Source: Oxalobacter vibrioformis (lineage in GTDB: Bacteria > Pseudomonadota > Gammaproteobacteria > Burkholderiales > Burkholderiaceae_D). Taken from it: a stretch of 64,000 bases of DNA. The position numbers and the translations under genes are program-made. The notes under the pieces were generated by a model. The model did not search any database. It was not told the origin of the DNA and saw only the letters and a program-made list of their open reading frames with translations. Below are positions 19,366 to 28,347 of the stretch, one piece after another (the stretch's first letter is position 1; every line of letters starts with the position of its first letter). Where the stretch lies: contig NZ_CP098242.1 of the NCBI RefSeq assembly GCF_027118995.1, positions 1,588,501 through 1,652,500 on the forward strand, given 5' to 3'.

Positions 19366-21066
19366 ATGGGCGAAAATATATTTCTGGTGGGCCTGATGGG
19401 GTCAGGCAAGACAACGGTGGGAAGAGCGCTGGCGAAGCGGCTCGGTCTGCGCTTTATTGATTCGGATCATGAGATCGAATCCCGGACAGGTGCTTCCATT
19501 TCCTGGATATTTGAGATTGAAGGAGAGGATTCATTTCGCAAGCGGGAGGTCGATGCCATTCGTGATCTGACGGCGCGAAAAGGGATTGTGCTGGCTACAG
19601 GCGGTGGTGCAGTGATCAGTCCGGAAAACCGGCGTTATCTCAAGGAGCGCGGAACAGTCGTTTATCTGCGTGCGTCCGTGAATAATGTGCTGCAGCGAAC
19701 CATGCACGACAGGAATCGCCCGCTTTTACAGACTGACGATCCCAGGAAGAAGATGGAGGAGCTTTTCCGGCAGCGTGAGCCCTTTTATACAGAAGTTGCC
19801 GATATTGTGATTGATACCGGGCGGCAGAATGTGCATGCCATGGTGCAATCCATTCTGGGAAAAATGACCGGGAAACGCAAAGAGATAAAAACGGGCGGAA
19901 AGCCGGATGCAAAAAACAGAAACCGCAAAAAAAATGAAGGGCGACAGAAAAAAAGCATGGTGACAAGAGAATCCAAACACATTCATTTGCAGGTTGATCT
20001 TGGTGAGCGCAGTTATCCGATTGAAATCGGGCCGGGACTGATCAATGACAGCAAACTCATTGCTCGGCTGGTAAAAGGGAGCCGGATAGTCGTGGTGACC
20101 AATACGGTTGTGGCGCCGTTGTACCTGGAGAAGATGACCCGATCACTTGAAGCGGCTGGAAAACAGGTTATTCCCATTGTTTTGCCTGATGGCGAGCAGG
20201 AAAAAAACTGGGCCAGCCTGATGACGGTATTTGATATCCTGCTGGAAAATAAATGCGACAGGAAAACCACGCTGCTGGCACTGGGTGGTGGCGTGATTGG
20301 TGACCTGACCGGTTATGCGGCTGCGAGTTTTATGCGGGGCATTCCATTTGTCCAGGTGCCGACCACGCTGTTGGCAGAGGTGGATTCTTCTGTCGGCGGG
20401 AAAACGGGTATCAACCACCCGCTGGGAAAAAACATGATTGGCGCGTTTTACCAGCCGGAGGCGGTGATTGCCGATACCCTGACATTGAATACGCTGCCGG
20501 ATCGCGAACTGTCTGCCGGGATGGCGGAAGTCATCAAGCATGGCGCCATTTTAGACCCTGACTATTTTGCCTGGATAGAAAAAGATATTGCGCAACTGAT
20601 GGCGCGTGACGGGGCAGCACTGGCGTATGCCATTGGCCGTTCCTGTGAAATCAAGGCGGATGTGGTGCGGCAGGATGAAAGAGAAAGCAGCGGCTTGCGA
20701 GCGATCCTGAATTTTGGACATACCTTTGGTCATGCCATTGAAGCCGGGCTGGGGTTTGGTGAGTGGCTTCATGGTGAAGCGGTTGGTTGCGGCATGGTGA
20801 TGGCTGCTGACTTGTCATGCCGGATGGGATTGCTTGATGCCGCCTCAACGGAACGCATCAGTAAACTGGTTAAAGCAGCCGGGCTGCCAACCGTCGCGCC
20901 TGATCTTGGGGTGGATCGCTGGATTGAGCTGATGCAGGTGGACAAGAAAAATGCTGGCGGCGAGATCCAGTTCATTCTATTGAAATCGCTCGGGTCCGCC
21001 TTTGTGACCACGGTGCCGGATGCAATGCTGCGCGAGACGCTGAAAGCCTGCGTCAACGCGGTATAA
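19366..21066 (+). CDS. aroKB: Shikimate kinase / 3-dehydroquinate synthase fusion (AroKB)
   Basis: One uninterrupted frame of 566 residues joins two shikimate-pathway enzymes. Residues 1 to about 165 are shikimate kinase (P-loop [25 protein letters not shown]). Residues about 203-566 are 3-dehydroquinate synthase ([35 protein letters not shown], the zinc ligand segment [11 protein letters not shown]). The linker at about 166-200 is Lys/Arg/Asn-rich and low in complexity, with A8 and A7 runs in the DNA. An internal ATG at 19957 (codon 198) could start a separate AroB, but it lacks a good ribosome-binding site. In most betaproteobacteria these are adjacent separate genes. Confidence 0.9.
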   Translation: MGENIFLVGLMGSGKTTVGRALAKRLGLRFIDSDHEIESRTGASISWIFEIEGEDSFRKREVDAIRDLTARKGIVLATGGGAVISPENRRYLKERGTVVYLRASVNNVLQRTMHDRNRPLLQTDDPRKKMEELFRQREPFYTEVADIVIDTGRQNVHAMVQSILGKMTGKRKEIKTGGKPDAKNRNRKKNEGRQKKSMVTRESKHIHLQVDLGERSYPIEIGPGLINDSKLIARLVKGSRIVVVTNTVVAPLYLEKMTRSLEAAGKQVIPIVLPDGEQEKNWASLMTVFDILLENKCDRKTTLLALGGGVIGDLTGYAAASFMRGIPFVQVPTTLLAEVDSSVGGKTGINHPLGKNMIGAFYQPEAVIADTLTLNTLPDRELSAGMAEVIKHGAILDPDYFAWIEKDIAQLMARDGAALAYAIGRSCEIKADVVRQDERESSGLRAILNFGHTFGHAIEAGLGFGEWLHGEAVGCGMVMAADLSCRMGLLDAASTERISKLVKAAGLPTVAPDLGVDRWIELMQVDKKNAGGEIQFILLKSLGSAFVTTVPDAMLRETLKACVNAV

Positions 21067-21114
21067 CGAGGCCACTGGTTTTCCCGGCATACAGCCCATC
21101 TTAGGGGGACAGAC

Positions 21115-22248
21115 ATGAATCCATACCACTTGGCGCCTTATGCCGCCAAATCATCCGAGTCGCACGGCCGTGTTTATGATGAGCCGACACCGGTAACACG
21201 TACAGCCTTTCAGCGTGACCGTGACCGGATTATTCACTGTGGCGCATTCAGGCGGCTGGAGTATAAGACCCAGGTTTTCGTCAATCATGAGGGAGATCTT
21301 TTTCGTACCCGGCTCACACACAGTCTGGAGGTGGCACAGATTGCACGATCCGTTGCACGTAATCTGCAGTTGAACGGGGATCTGGTCGAAGCGATTTCTC
21401 TTGCGCATGATTTGGGGCATACGCCTTTCGGACATGCCGGGCAGGATGCGCTGGATGGGTGTATGGCAGCGTTTGGCGGGTTTGAGCATAATCTGCAGAG
21501 TCTGCGTGTTGTTGAAGTGCTGGAGCAGCGTTATGGTGCATTTGATGGATTGAACCTGACCTTTGAAACACGTGAGGGCATCCTCAAGCATTGTTCTGAC
21601 GAGAAAGCGATTGAGCTGGGAGAACTGGGCCGCCGTTTTCTGGAAAACAGGCAGCCTTCGCTGGAAGCGCAACTGGCCAACAGGGCCGATGAAATTGCCT
21701 ATAACAATCATGATATTGATGATGGTCTGCGTTCCGGCCTGATTACGGTTTCACAATTGCAGGAAATCGACCTTTTTGCCCGACAGTGGCACGAGGTAAA
21801 AACGGCGATGCCGGGTATCAGTGAACGCCGGATGGTTTATGAAACCATCCGGCGGATGATCAGTGCCCTGATCGTTGACCTGACACGTACTTCAGAGGAA
21901 AAAATACGTGAAGTGGCACCCTCCCATATTGAAGATGTGCGCCATGCGCCACAGTTGATTGCTTTTTCAGAAAAAATGGCAGAAGAAGCGGCGGCGCTGA
22001 AAGCGTTTCTTTTCACCAATCTCTACCGGCATTACCAGGTCAACCGCATGAGCAGCAAGGCGAGACTCATTATCCGCCAGCTCTTTCATGTATTCATGGA
22101 AGATCCGTCGCTTCTGCCGCCGGATGAGCGGGCGAAAACCAACCGGGAAGCAGACCATGCCCGTCATATTGCGGATTACATTGCGGGGATGACAGACCGG
22201 TACGCCATGCGGGAATACCGCCGTCTTTTTGAAGTGGATGAGGTTTAG
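21115..22248 (+). CDS. dgt: Deoxyguanosinetriphosphate triphosphohydrolase-like protein
   Basis: A 377-residue HD-domain protein of the dGTPase family. Metal-binding residues are visible as [14 protein letters not shown] (His), [14 protein letters not shown] (HD pair) and a distal NNHDIDDGL. Length and the start [11 protein letters not shown] match the type-2 subfamily. It hydrolyses dNTPs to deoxynucleoside and triphosphate and so tunes dNTP pools. It follows aroKB by 48 bp with AGGGGG ahead of the ATG, the standard betaproteobacterial order aroK-aroB-dgt. Confidence 0.9.
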   Translation: MNPYHLAPYAAKSSESHGRVYDEPTPVTRTAFQRDRDRIIHCGAFRRLEYKTQVFVNHEGDLFRTRLTHSLEVAQIARSVARNLQLNGDLVEAISLAHDLGHTPFGHAGQDALDGCMAAFGGFEHNLQSLRVVEVLEQRYGAFDGLNLTFETREGILKHCSDEKAIELGELGRRFLENRQPSLEAQLANRADEIAYNNHDIDDGLRSGLITVSQLQEIDLFARQWHEVKTAMPGISERRMVYETIRRMISALIVDLTRTSEEKIREVAPSHIEDVRHAPQLIAFSEKMAEEAAALKAFLFTNLYRHYQVNRMSSKARLIIRQLFHVFMEDPSLLPPDERAKTNREADHARHIADYIAGMTDRYAMREYRRLFEVDEV

Positions 22249-22280
22249 GCTCTGCCCTTGCGAATGTAAGGGCAGAGCCT
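22247..22280. terminator. Hairpin between convergent dgt and xseA ends
   Basis: AGGCTCTGCCCTT at 22247-22259 pairs perfectly with AAGGGCAGAGCCT at 22268-22280 over an 8-nt loop. The dgt TAG stop overlaps the 5' arm. No T-tract follows on either strand, so termination would not be classic intrinsic; it may block read-through or protect 3' ends. The flanks TAGGCTC and GAGCCTGG recur at 62.03 kb. Confidence 0.5.
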
Positions 22281-22287
22281 GGGCCGT

Positions 22288-23649
22288 TTATTCGATTTCG
22301 GGCTGGACACTGGCAATGCCAACCTGTGCGCTGCCCTGAGCCAGCCGGATAGTGACATTTTCCCGTATCGGTAATTTGAGCGGGGAACGGATCACGCGCC
22401 CGCGCTTATCGGTGATAATGGCATAGCCGCGCTCAAGTGTCCGCTCGGGACTCAGGAGTTCCAGTTGTGCATGCCATGAAGCCACGCCTTGCCGATGACT
22501 GGTCATGGCGGCACTGATAAGGGATGCCATCTGGCGCCGGGTTGTCTGGAGCCGGGTATGGTATACGGCAGTGTCCGGCAGTTTTCCTCTCAGGCGGATT
22601 GAGAGGTGCAGCAGCCGGTTTTGTGCATCGGTGACGAGCCGCTTTTTGGCGTTTGACAATTGGTCTGCCAGTGCGCCAAGACGGATTTTTTCCCGCCGGG
22701 TGTAGGTTGCCGGGCTGATCAGGCGACGCGAAGCCATATCTACATGCTGGCGGGTATTGGCCATGATGCGTTCCATCGCATACTGGAGATCTTCCGCCTG
22801 TGTTCTGATGGTGTTCATCCAGTCAGTTTGGGGGCGGGTGGCCATTTCTGCCGCACCGGTTGGTGTCGGGGCGCGAAGATCGGCAACAAAGTCGGCGATG
22901 GTGGTATCGGTTTCGTGACCAACACCGGAAATAACCGGAATCGTGCATGCGGCAATGGCACGAGCGACGATTTCCTCATTGAAGCTCCACAGGTCTTCCA
23001 TGCTGCCGCCTCCCCGGCAGACGATGAGCATGTCGGTTTCTGCACGTGTGGATGCCGTCTGGATTGCCTGGGCGATTTTTTCTCCTGCGCCGTCTCCCTG
23101 GACGGGAGCCGGGTACAGAATAATACGAACATGTGGTGCTCGTCTGGAAAGGGTTGTCAGCACATCGCGCAGTGCTGCAGCCTGCAGGCTGGTCACAATG
23201 CCGATGGTCCGGGGAAAAACGGGCAGGGGCTGCTTTTTGTCTGTTTCAAAGAGTCCTTCTTTTGCCAGTTTTTCCTTGAGGCGCTGGAAAGCTTCAAAAA
23301 GGTTGCCAACGCCGGCATGACGGATTGCTTCGACATTCAACTGGTAGTCGCCACGTGCCGGGTAAAGGGTTACGGTGGCGCGTGCTTCAATCCTGTCGCC
23401 ATTCCTGATGTCAAAACCGACTGATTGGGCGCGCCCCCGGAACATGACAGCCCGAACCTGGGCCGTATCATCCTTGAGTGTGAAGTACCAGTGGCCGGAA
23501 GCTGCCCGTGTAAAGTTCGAGATTTCACCTGCGATCCATGTCAGGGCAAAACTTTTTTCCAGCAGGCGGGCAACAGACTGGTTCAGTGCCGAGACCGTCA
23601 GGACAGGAGGTGCTGCTGCCGTATGTTGTTCTGTGATGTCAGGATTCAT
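22288..23649 (-). CDS. xseA: Exodeoxyribonuclease VII large subunit
   Basis: The 453-residue protein has an N-terminal OB fold ([20 protein letters not shown], then [17 protein letters not shown]) and the nuclease core with [16 protein letters not shown] and [24 protein letters not shown] coiled-coil-like region follows. With XseB it degrades single-stranded DNA from both ends. No xseB is in the window; it is usually with ispA/dxs. The gene stands alone, convergent with dgt. Confidence 0.95.
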   Translation of the reverse strand: MNPDITEQHTAAAPPVLTVSALNQSVARLLEKSFALTWIAGEISNFTRAASGHWYFTLKDDTAQVRAVMFRGRAQSVGFDIRNGDRIEARATVTLYPARGDYQLNVEAIRHAGVGNLFEAFQRLKEKLAKEGLFETDKKQPLPVFPRTIGIVTSLQAAALRDVLTTLSRRAPHVRIILYPAPVQGDGAGEKIAQAIQTASTRAETDMLIVCRGGGSMEDLWSFNEEIVARAIAACTIPVISGVGHETDTTIADFVADLRAPTPTGAAEMATRPQTDWMNTIRTQAEDLQYAMERIMANTRQHVDMASRRLISPATYTRREKIRLGALADQLSNAKKRLVTDAQNRLLHLSIRLRGKLPDTAVYHTRLQTTRRQMASLISAAMTSHRQGVASWHAQLELLSPERTLERGYAIITDKRGRVIRSPLKLPIRENVTIRLAQGSAQVGIASVQPEIE

Positions 23650-23821
23650 GCCGGTTTATCAGGAAGCTTTCCACAAGGTTATACAGTAACAGAGAAGAAC
23701 CATCAGGCTGTGATAACTTGGAGAGGGTGCTAACGCAATGATTTATCAATGAAAAACGGTTAATTCTCGTGTATTTTCTTAAAATTGTTTTTTTAACAGA
23801 CAACCTGTTTATTCAGGCCAT

Positions 23822-23842
23822 TTTTCCACAAAGTTATCCACA
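23822..23842 (+). promoter_or_regulatory. DnaA-box-like pair in an AT-rich spacer
   Basis: TTATCCACA at 23834-23842 is a perfect consensus DnaA box, and TTTTCCACA at 23822-23830 differs by one base. A weaker CTTTCCACA lies at 23667-23675. The spacer 23650-23885 between divergent-oriented ends is AT-rich, with a T7 run near 23790. The rest of the spacer shows no gene. It could be a DnaA-titration or regulatory site, or chance. Confidence 0.35.
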
Positions 23843-23885
23843 AGCCGGGCTTTGTCAGCAAACCCGTTTTCCGGCAAAGCCTGAA

Positions 23886-24470
23886 TCAGCCGAATTCCTT
23901 GCTGGATGAAATGTCGTCTGCCACCCATTTCGGATAAAACTTTGCGACAACCGGGCCATCCGTTCGGAGTGCATGGCAGCCATCCAGATGGAAGGGTTTT
24001 TCGCCGCTTTGCTGGAAAGCCGTTTTCTCGCTGGTGTCTTTTTCGCCAAAGATGAGAACCTGTACCGCAACATAGGGCAGGAGTTCAACCAGTTCATTCA
24101 TATGGGTACAACCGGCGGCCTTGCCCAGCCGTTCCCGAACGCCCTGCCGGAAATTTTTCAAAAGATTCAGGCCGATCAGTTGCTGATATTTCGCTTCGAT
24201 CTGTTCACAGTAGCCGCCAAAAGGTACCTGATCAAATACCACCAAAACATCGACAATATTGGATTTTGCATCGGTCGTGATCCGAATCGACAGATCGTGA
24301 AGCGGCCGGTTTGCCGGGATGACAAAAGAGGTGACTTCAAGATCGAAGGGTTTGACATCCGTAAAACGGGCATCAATATCCCAGAGCTCATCCTCTCTCA
24401 GGTAGAATTCGACATGAAGTCTGCGTGTGTGCTTTAAGGCACGTCGATTGGGTGAATCAGGGAGTGGCAT
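23886..24470 (-). CDS. DUF2889 domain protein
   Basis: A 194-residue cytosolic protein recognised as DUF2889 from the N-terminal pattern MPLPDSPNRRALKHTRRL, the YLREDELWDIDARFTD segment, PLHDLSIRIT and the GCTHMNELVELLP segment. The function is unknown. Family genes occur widely in proteobacteria, sometimes near aromatic-compound or redox genes. Here it lies between xseA and recA, divergent from recA across 242 bp that include the recA promoter. Confidence 0.75.
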   Translation of the reverse strand: MPLPDSPNRRALKHTRRLHVEFYLREDELWDIDARFTDVKPFDLEVTSFVIPANRPLHDLSIRITTDAKSNIVDVLVVFDQVPFGGYCEQIEAKYQQLIGLNLLKNFRQGVRERLGKAAGCTHMNELVELLPYVAVQVLIFGEKDTSEKTAFQQSGEKPFHLDGCHALRTDGPVVAKFYPKWVADDISSSKEFG

Positions 24471-24637
24471 GGTTTATCAAGAATAAACAAATTATTGCTG
24501 AAAGGTTGCACCAAAGCGGACGTAATCACTGGTGCAAAAAAGCAATCTTTTATTTTAACAGACCCCTTGAATGCGTGCAAAAGAAGCACCCGGACGGGTG
24601 TTTTCGCTCAAAAACAGTACAGAAAAAATTTACCACA

Positions 24638-24653
24638 CTGTTTATTTGTACAG
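24638..24653 (+). promoter_or_regulatory. LexA (SOS) box in the recA promoter
   Basis: CTG at 24638-24640, ten bases, then CAG at 24651-24653 form the palindrome CTGTTTATTTGTACAG. This fits the proteobacterial LexA consensus CTG-N10-CAG. It lies between a weak -35 (TTACCA at 24630-24635) and a -10 (TACAAT at 24654-24659), so bound LexA would block recA transcription. lexA itself is not in the window. Confidence 0.85.
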
Positions 24654-24712
24654 TACAATACAACTTCATTATGGCCTAACAGATCAATTTTTTAGTTTGC
24701 GGGAAGATTCTC

Positions 24713-25792
24713 ATGGATGATAAAAAAGCCAATTCGGAAAAAGGTAAAGCGCTGGCAGCGGCGCTGGCACAGATTGAAAAACAGTTTGGCAAAGGCTCTG
24801 TCATGCGTATGGATGACGGTGCAGTGGCAGAAGAACTCGCTGTTGTTTCTACAGGATCGCTTGGGCTGGACATCGCGCTGGGCGTAGGCGGTCTGCCACG
24901 CGGACGTGTGGTTGAGGTCTATGGGCCTGAGTCTTCCGGTAAAACCACCCTGACGCTTCAGGTTATTGCCGAGATGCAGAAGCTTGGCGGCACCTGTGCC
25001 TTTATTGATGCCGAGCATGCGCTGGATGTAAATTATGCCCAGAAACTGGGTGTCAATCTGCATGAACTCCTGATTTCCCAACCGGATACCGGCGAACAGG
25101 CGCTTGAAATCACCGATGCACTGGTGCGTTCCGGTGCGGTGGATCTGATCGTGATTGATTCGGTCGCTGCGTTGACGCCCAAGGCGGAAATTGAAGGAGA
25201 TATGGGCGACTCCCTGCCGGGCCTGCAGGCGCGTTTGATGTCGCAGGCACTGCGCAAGCTGACCGGCAGCATCAACCGGACCAATACCACTGTTATTTTC
25301 ATTAACCAGATCCGGATGAAGATTGGTGTCATGTTCGGCAATCCGGAGACGACGACCGGCGGTAATGCGCTGAAGTTTTACTCATCCGTTCGCCTGGACA
25401 TCCGTCGTACCGGCTCCATCAAATCCGGTGATGTGGTGATCGGAAACGAAACACGCGTCAAAGTGGTCAAAAACAAAACGGCGCCCCCATTCAAGGAGGC
25501 ACATTTTGACATCCTGTATGGTGAGGGTACATCACGCGAAGGCGAAATTCTTGATCTGGGCTCTGATGCCAAGGTTGTTGACAAGGCTGGCGCATGGTAC
25601 AGCTATAATGGTGAACGTATCGGACAGGGCAAGGATAATGCGCGCAATTACCTGCGCGAGCGTCCCCAACTGGCGCGTGAAATTGAAAACAAGGTGCGCG
25701 CGGCACTGGGCGTGCCGGAATTGCCTCCCATGACAGGGGAAGAGAAAAAGGTCACAAAAGCGGCGAAAGAAAAAGCTGAGAGTGAAAAGTAA
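24713..25792 (+). CDS. recA: Recombinase RecA
   Basis: At 359 residues it has the Walker [11 protein letters not shown] at residues 71-80, Walker B ([10 protein letters not shown]), the L2 DNA-binding loop [16 protein letters not shown], and an acidic/lysine-rich C-terminal tail. It catalyses strand exchange and triggers LexA self-cleavage. A canonical SOS box lies 60 bp upstream. recX follows after 31 bp, probably by read-through. Confidence 0.98.
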   Translation: MDDKKANSEKGKALAAALAQIEKQFGKGSVMRMDDGAVAEELAVVSTGSLGLDIALGVGGLPRGRVVEVYGPESSGKTTLTLQVIAEMQKLGGTCAFIDAEHALDVNYAQKLGVNLHELLISQPDTGEQALEITDALVRSGAVDLIVIDSVAALTPKAEIEGDMGDSLPGLQARLMSQALRKLTGSINRTNTTVIFINQIRMKIGVMFGNPETTTGGNALKFYSSVRLDIRRTGSIKSGDVVIGNETRVKVVKNKTAPPFKEAHFDILYGEGTSREGEILDLGSDAKVVDKAGAWYSYNGERIGQGKDNARNYLRERPQLAREIENKVRAALGVPELPPMTGEEKKVTKAAKEKAESEK

Positions 25793-25823
25793 AGCCGCAT
25801 AATCACACACCTGTTGCACGAAT

Positions 25824-26267
25824 ATGACACGGGTACCCAGTTTGAAAGCGAGGGCATTGCGTTATTTGTCATCGCGTGACTACAGCAGAAAGGAGCTTGC
25901 CCGCAAGCTCCTTCGTTTTGTGGAAGACGGGGATGATCTGGGTGATTTGCTGGCCTGGCTTGAAGCACAGGGTTTTTTGTCGGATACACGCTTTGCGGAA
26001 TCGCTCGTCCGTCGCCGTATGGGGCGCTACGGCAACAGCCGGATCAAACAGGAGCTGCGTAATCATCAGGTGACAGACGCGTTGCCTGATGATGCGATGC
26101 AGGAACTGATTGACAATGAGGCCGCCCGTGCCTACGAGGTATGGGAAAGAAAATTCGGTGAGCTGGCGACGGATCAGAAAGAGCGGGCAAGGCAGATGCG
26201 TTTCCTTCAGCAGCGCGGCTTTTCTTCCGAGGTGATCCGCAAGATCATGACGAAAGGAAAAGGTTGA
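25824..26267 (+). CDS. recX: Regulatory protein RecX
   Basis: The 147-residue, helix-rich protein has the RecX repeats: ALRYLSSRDYSRKELARKL at the N terminus, WLEAQGFLSDTRFAESLVRR in the middle, and RQMRFLQQRGFSSEVIRKIM at the C terminus. RecX binds RecA filaments and inhibits RecA. Position directly after recA supports the call. It converges on the first lgt copy. Confidence 0.93.
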   Translation: MTRVPSLKARALRYLSSRDYSRKELARKLLRFVEDGDDLGDLLAWLEAQGFLSDTRFAESLVRRRMGRYGNSRIKQELRNHQVTDALPDDAMQELIDNEAARAYEVWERKFGELATDQKERARQMRFLQQRGFSSEVIRKIMTKGKG

Positions 26268-26310
26268 TTTTGCAGGGGGGCCTATTGCCTTTGCAGACAG
26301 GGTAAACCAG

Positions 26311-27120
26311 CTATGGGAGCCGCCTTGTGGAATAGTTGCGGTAGGCCAGAAACAGTCCGCACAGGCCCACAATAATCATCGGGACAGACAGAAGCTGCCC
26401 TGCTGAAATAGTAAACCAGCCAAGGGTAACTTCATAATCCGGTGTGCGGAAATATTCCGTGAAAAAGCGGGCCATCCCGTAAAGCAGGCAGTAAAACGCG
26501 GTAACGGCGCCGGGCGGCCGGGGCTTTCTTGCATAAATCCATAAAATGACAGCGACCAGCAATCCATCCACCAGGGCCTGGTAAAGCGGGGAAGGGTGGC
26601 GCGGGAGGTTGTCAATGTTGGGCCAGATCATGGCCCAGGGAAGCGAGGGATCAGCAATACGCCCGGGAAGTTCGGCATTGATGAAATTGCCTATTCTGCC
26701 TGTGATATAGCCGAAGGTGATCAGCGGCGAAATCAGATCCATGATTTCCAGAAGTCCCCGGTTGTTTCTGCGACCATAAAACCATGCAGCGGCGAGAACA
26801 CCCAGTGCGCCACCGTGATAAGACATGCCGCCTTTCCATATGGCGAAAATCTCCAGTGGATGGGAAAAATAATAGGCGGGAGCATAGAAAAGCACTTCAC
26901 CGAGCCGCCCACCCAGAACGACACCGATAACACCGTAAAACAGCATGTCATCAAGATTTTTCGCCGTCCAGCCCGCCCGTGCCATGTGCGGCTGTCTGAT
27001 GCGGATACGGCCGAAAACCAGAAATGCAATAAAGCCAAGCAGGTACATCAGTCCATACCAGTGAACAGCCAGCGGCCCGATTTTGAGGGCGATCGGATGG
27101 GGTAGCGGATGAATCAGCAT
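26311..27120 (-). CDS. lgt: Prolipoprotein diacylglyceryl transferase, copy 1
   Basis: A 269-residue polytopic inner-membrane enzyme that transfers diacylglycerol from phosphatidylglycerol to the lipobox cysteine of prolipoproteins. The Lgt signature GRIGNFINAELPGR and the MSYHGGALG segment are intact, as is the FFTEYFRTPD motif that holds the essential Arg. It is about as long as, and clearly homologous throughout to, the second copy at 27280-28113. Since copy 2 sits in the usual place beside ilvD, this one is probably the derived duplicate. Catalytic residues appear intact in both. Confidence 0.92.
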   Translation of the reverse strand: MLIHPLPHPIALKIGPLAVHWYGLMYLLGFIAFLVFGRIRIRQPHMARAGWTAKNLDDMLFYGVIGVVLGGRLGEVLFYAPAYYFSHPLEIFAIWKGGMSYHGGALGVLAAAWFYGRRNNRGLLEIMDLISPLITFGYITGRIGNFINAELPGRIADPSLPWAMIWPNIDNLPRHPSPLYQALVDGLLVAVILWIYARKPRPPGAVTAFYCLLYGMARFFTEYFRTPDYEVTLGWFTISAGQLLSVPMIIVGLCGLFLAYRNYSTRRLP

Positions 27121-27279
27121 AGACGTTGTGTTGGCAAAAAACGCATGAAAACAGCGATCTAAAAAATCGTCATCATAAGCGGAAACCGCTTCGTTTTGTC
27201 AATTATTGCCTGTTCAGGAGCACCTGTCACGCATGAGCAGGGGCGCAGCAGGATGCCGGGAGTATTGCAGAATCAGCAA

Positions 27280-28113
27280 TTATTTGTCGATCCGGTGCCA
27301 GGTCTTGTTCAGCATGTCATGCGATTTTCTGGCATAAAGGTGAGAAAACCATATGATTGCAGCCAGAATCATTGGAAGGGAGAGCATTTGTCCTGCTGAA
27401 ATGGTCACCCCCAGAAAGGATACGGTGTAATCCGGGATGCGGAAGTATTCGGTAAAGAATCGGGTGATGCCGTACAGGAAAAGATAGAAGGCGCTGACAG
27501 CGCCGTCCGGATGGGGCTTTCTGGCAAAACCCCACAGCAGGAAAAACATGATGACCCCATCGAAGAGTGCCTGGTACAGGGGTGATGGATGCCGCGGCAG
27601 CATATCCACGTTGGGCCAGATCATGGCCCAGGGCAGGGAAGCATCTGCAACACGTCCGGGCAGCTCGGCATTGATGAAGTTGCCGATTCTGCCTGCGGCA
27701 TAGCCAAGCGGGACCAGCGGGGCGATGAAATCGAGGACAGGAATAAAACCCTTGTGGTATTTTTTTCCATAAAACCACATGGCAATAAAAACGCCAATAA
27801 AGCCGCCGTGATAAGACATGCCCCCCTGCCAGACAGCCAGTATTTCCAGTGGGTGTGACAAAAAGTAGGACGGGTTGTAGAAAAACACTTCCCCCAGGCG
27901 ACCGCCGATGATAACGCCGAATGCCCCATAAAAAAGCAGATTGTCCAGGTCTTTCCTGTTCCAGCCGGCCTGTTCGATATGTGGTTGTCTCAGGCGTAGA
28001 TTGCCGAGAAGGATGAATTGGACGAACGCTGCAACGTACATAAGGCCATACCAGTGTATGGCAAGTGGTCCCAGCTGGATTGCCACCGGGTCGGGGAGCG
28101 GGTGAATGAGCAT
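27280..28113 (-). CDS. lgt: Prolipoprotein diacylglyceryl transferase, copy 2
   Basis: This 277-residue Lgt starts at the ATG at 28113 (MLIHPLPDPVAIQ), matching the start of copy 1; an upstream extension to 28134 is possible. It has MSYHGGFIG, GRIGNFINAELPGR and FFTEYFRIPD intact. It is divergent from ilvD, the common betaproteobacterial arrangement, so it is likely the ancestral copy. Its C terminus is longer than in copy 1 and ends in a basic segment. The 159 bp between the two lgt copies show no gene. Confidence 0.93.
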   Translation of the reverse strand: MLIHPLPDPVAIQLGPLAIHWYGLMYVAAFVQFILLGNLRLRQPHIEQAGWNRKDLDNLLFYGAFGVIIGGRLGEVFFYNPSYFLSHPLEILAVWQGGMSYHGGFIGVFIAMWFYGKKYHKGFIPVLDFIAPLVPLGYAAGRIGNFINAELPGRVADASLPWAMIWPNVDMLPRHPSPLYQALFDGVIMFFLLWGFARKPHPDGAVSAFYLFLYGITRFFTEYFRIPDYTVSFLGVTISAGQMLSLPMILAAIIWFSHLYARKSHDMLNKTWHRIDK

Positions 28114-28211
28114 GTCTGGTGCCGTTCCGGGCACACCTGCCGGATATGGCCTTTCTTTGGTGAAGTGTTGTATTGTGTCACAGTTTAAATTGTTAGGTAC
28201 CTGATATTTTT

Positions 28212-28252
28212 GAGGTGCAGCAAGTTTTGAGGTGTTTTAATCTTTTCAGGTG
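28212..28252 (+). repeat. Three direct repeats upstream of ilvD
   Basis: GAGGTG at 28212-28217 and 28229-28234 and CAGGTG at 28247-28252 are each preceded by T-rich runs, with start-to-start spacing of 17 and 18 bp. The first and third extend to AGGTGCAG. They lie in the 234-bp divergent spacer between lgt copy 2 and ilvD. They could be binding sites for a regulator of ilvD. The spacing is not a whole number of helical turns, which weakens the case. Confidence 0.3.
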
Positions 28253-28347
28253 CAGAGACTGCATTTTGGCAGAGGCAATGATACGTGCAGCGCGGTTTCG
28301 TGTCACAATAATTCTTTTTTTGAATCAAATCAGCGGAGAAAGACAAA

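Noticed and set aside
23660..23845. Chromosomal origin oriC
   Set aside because: Only two good DnaA boxes, and none of dnaA, dnaN, gidA or rpmH nearby.
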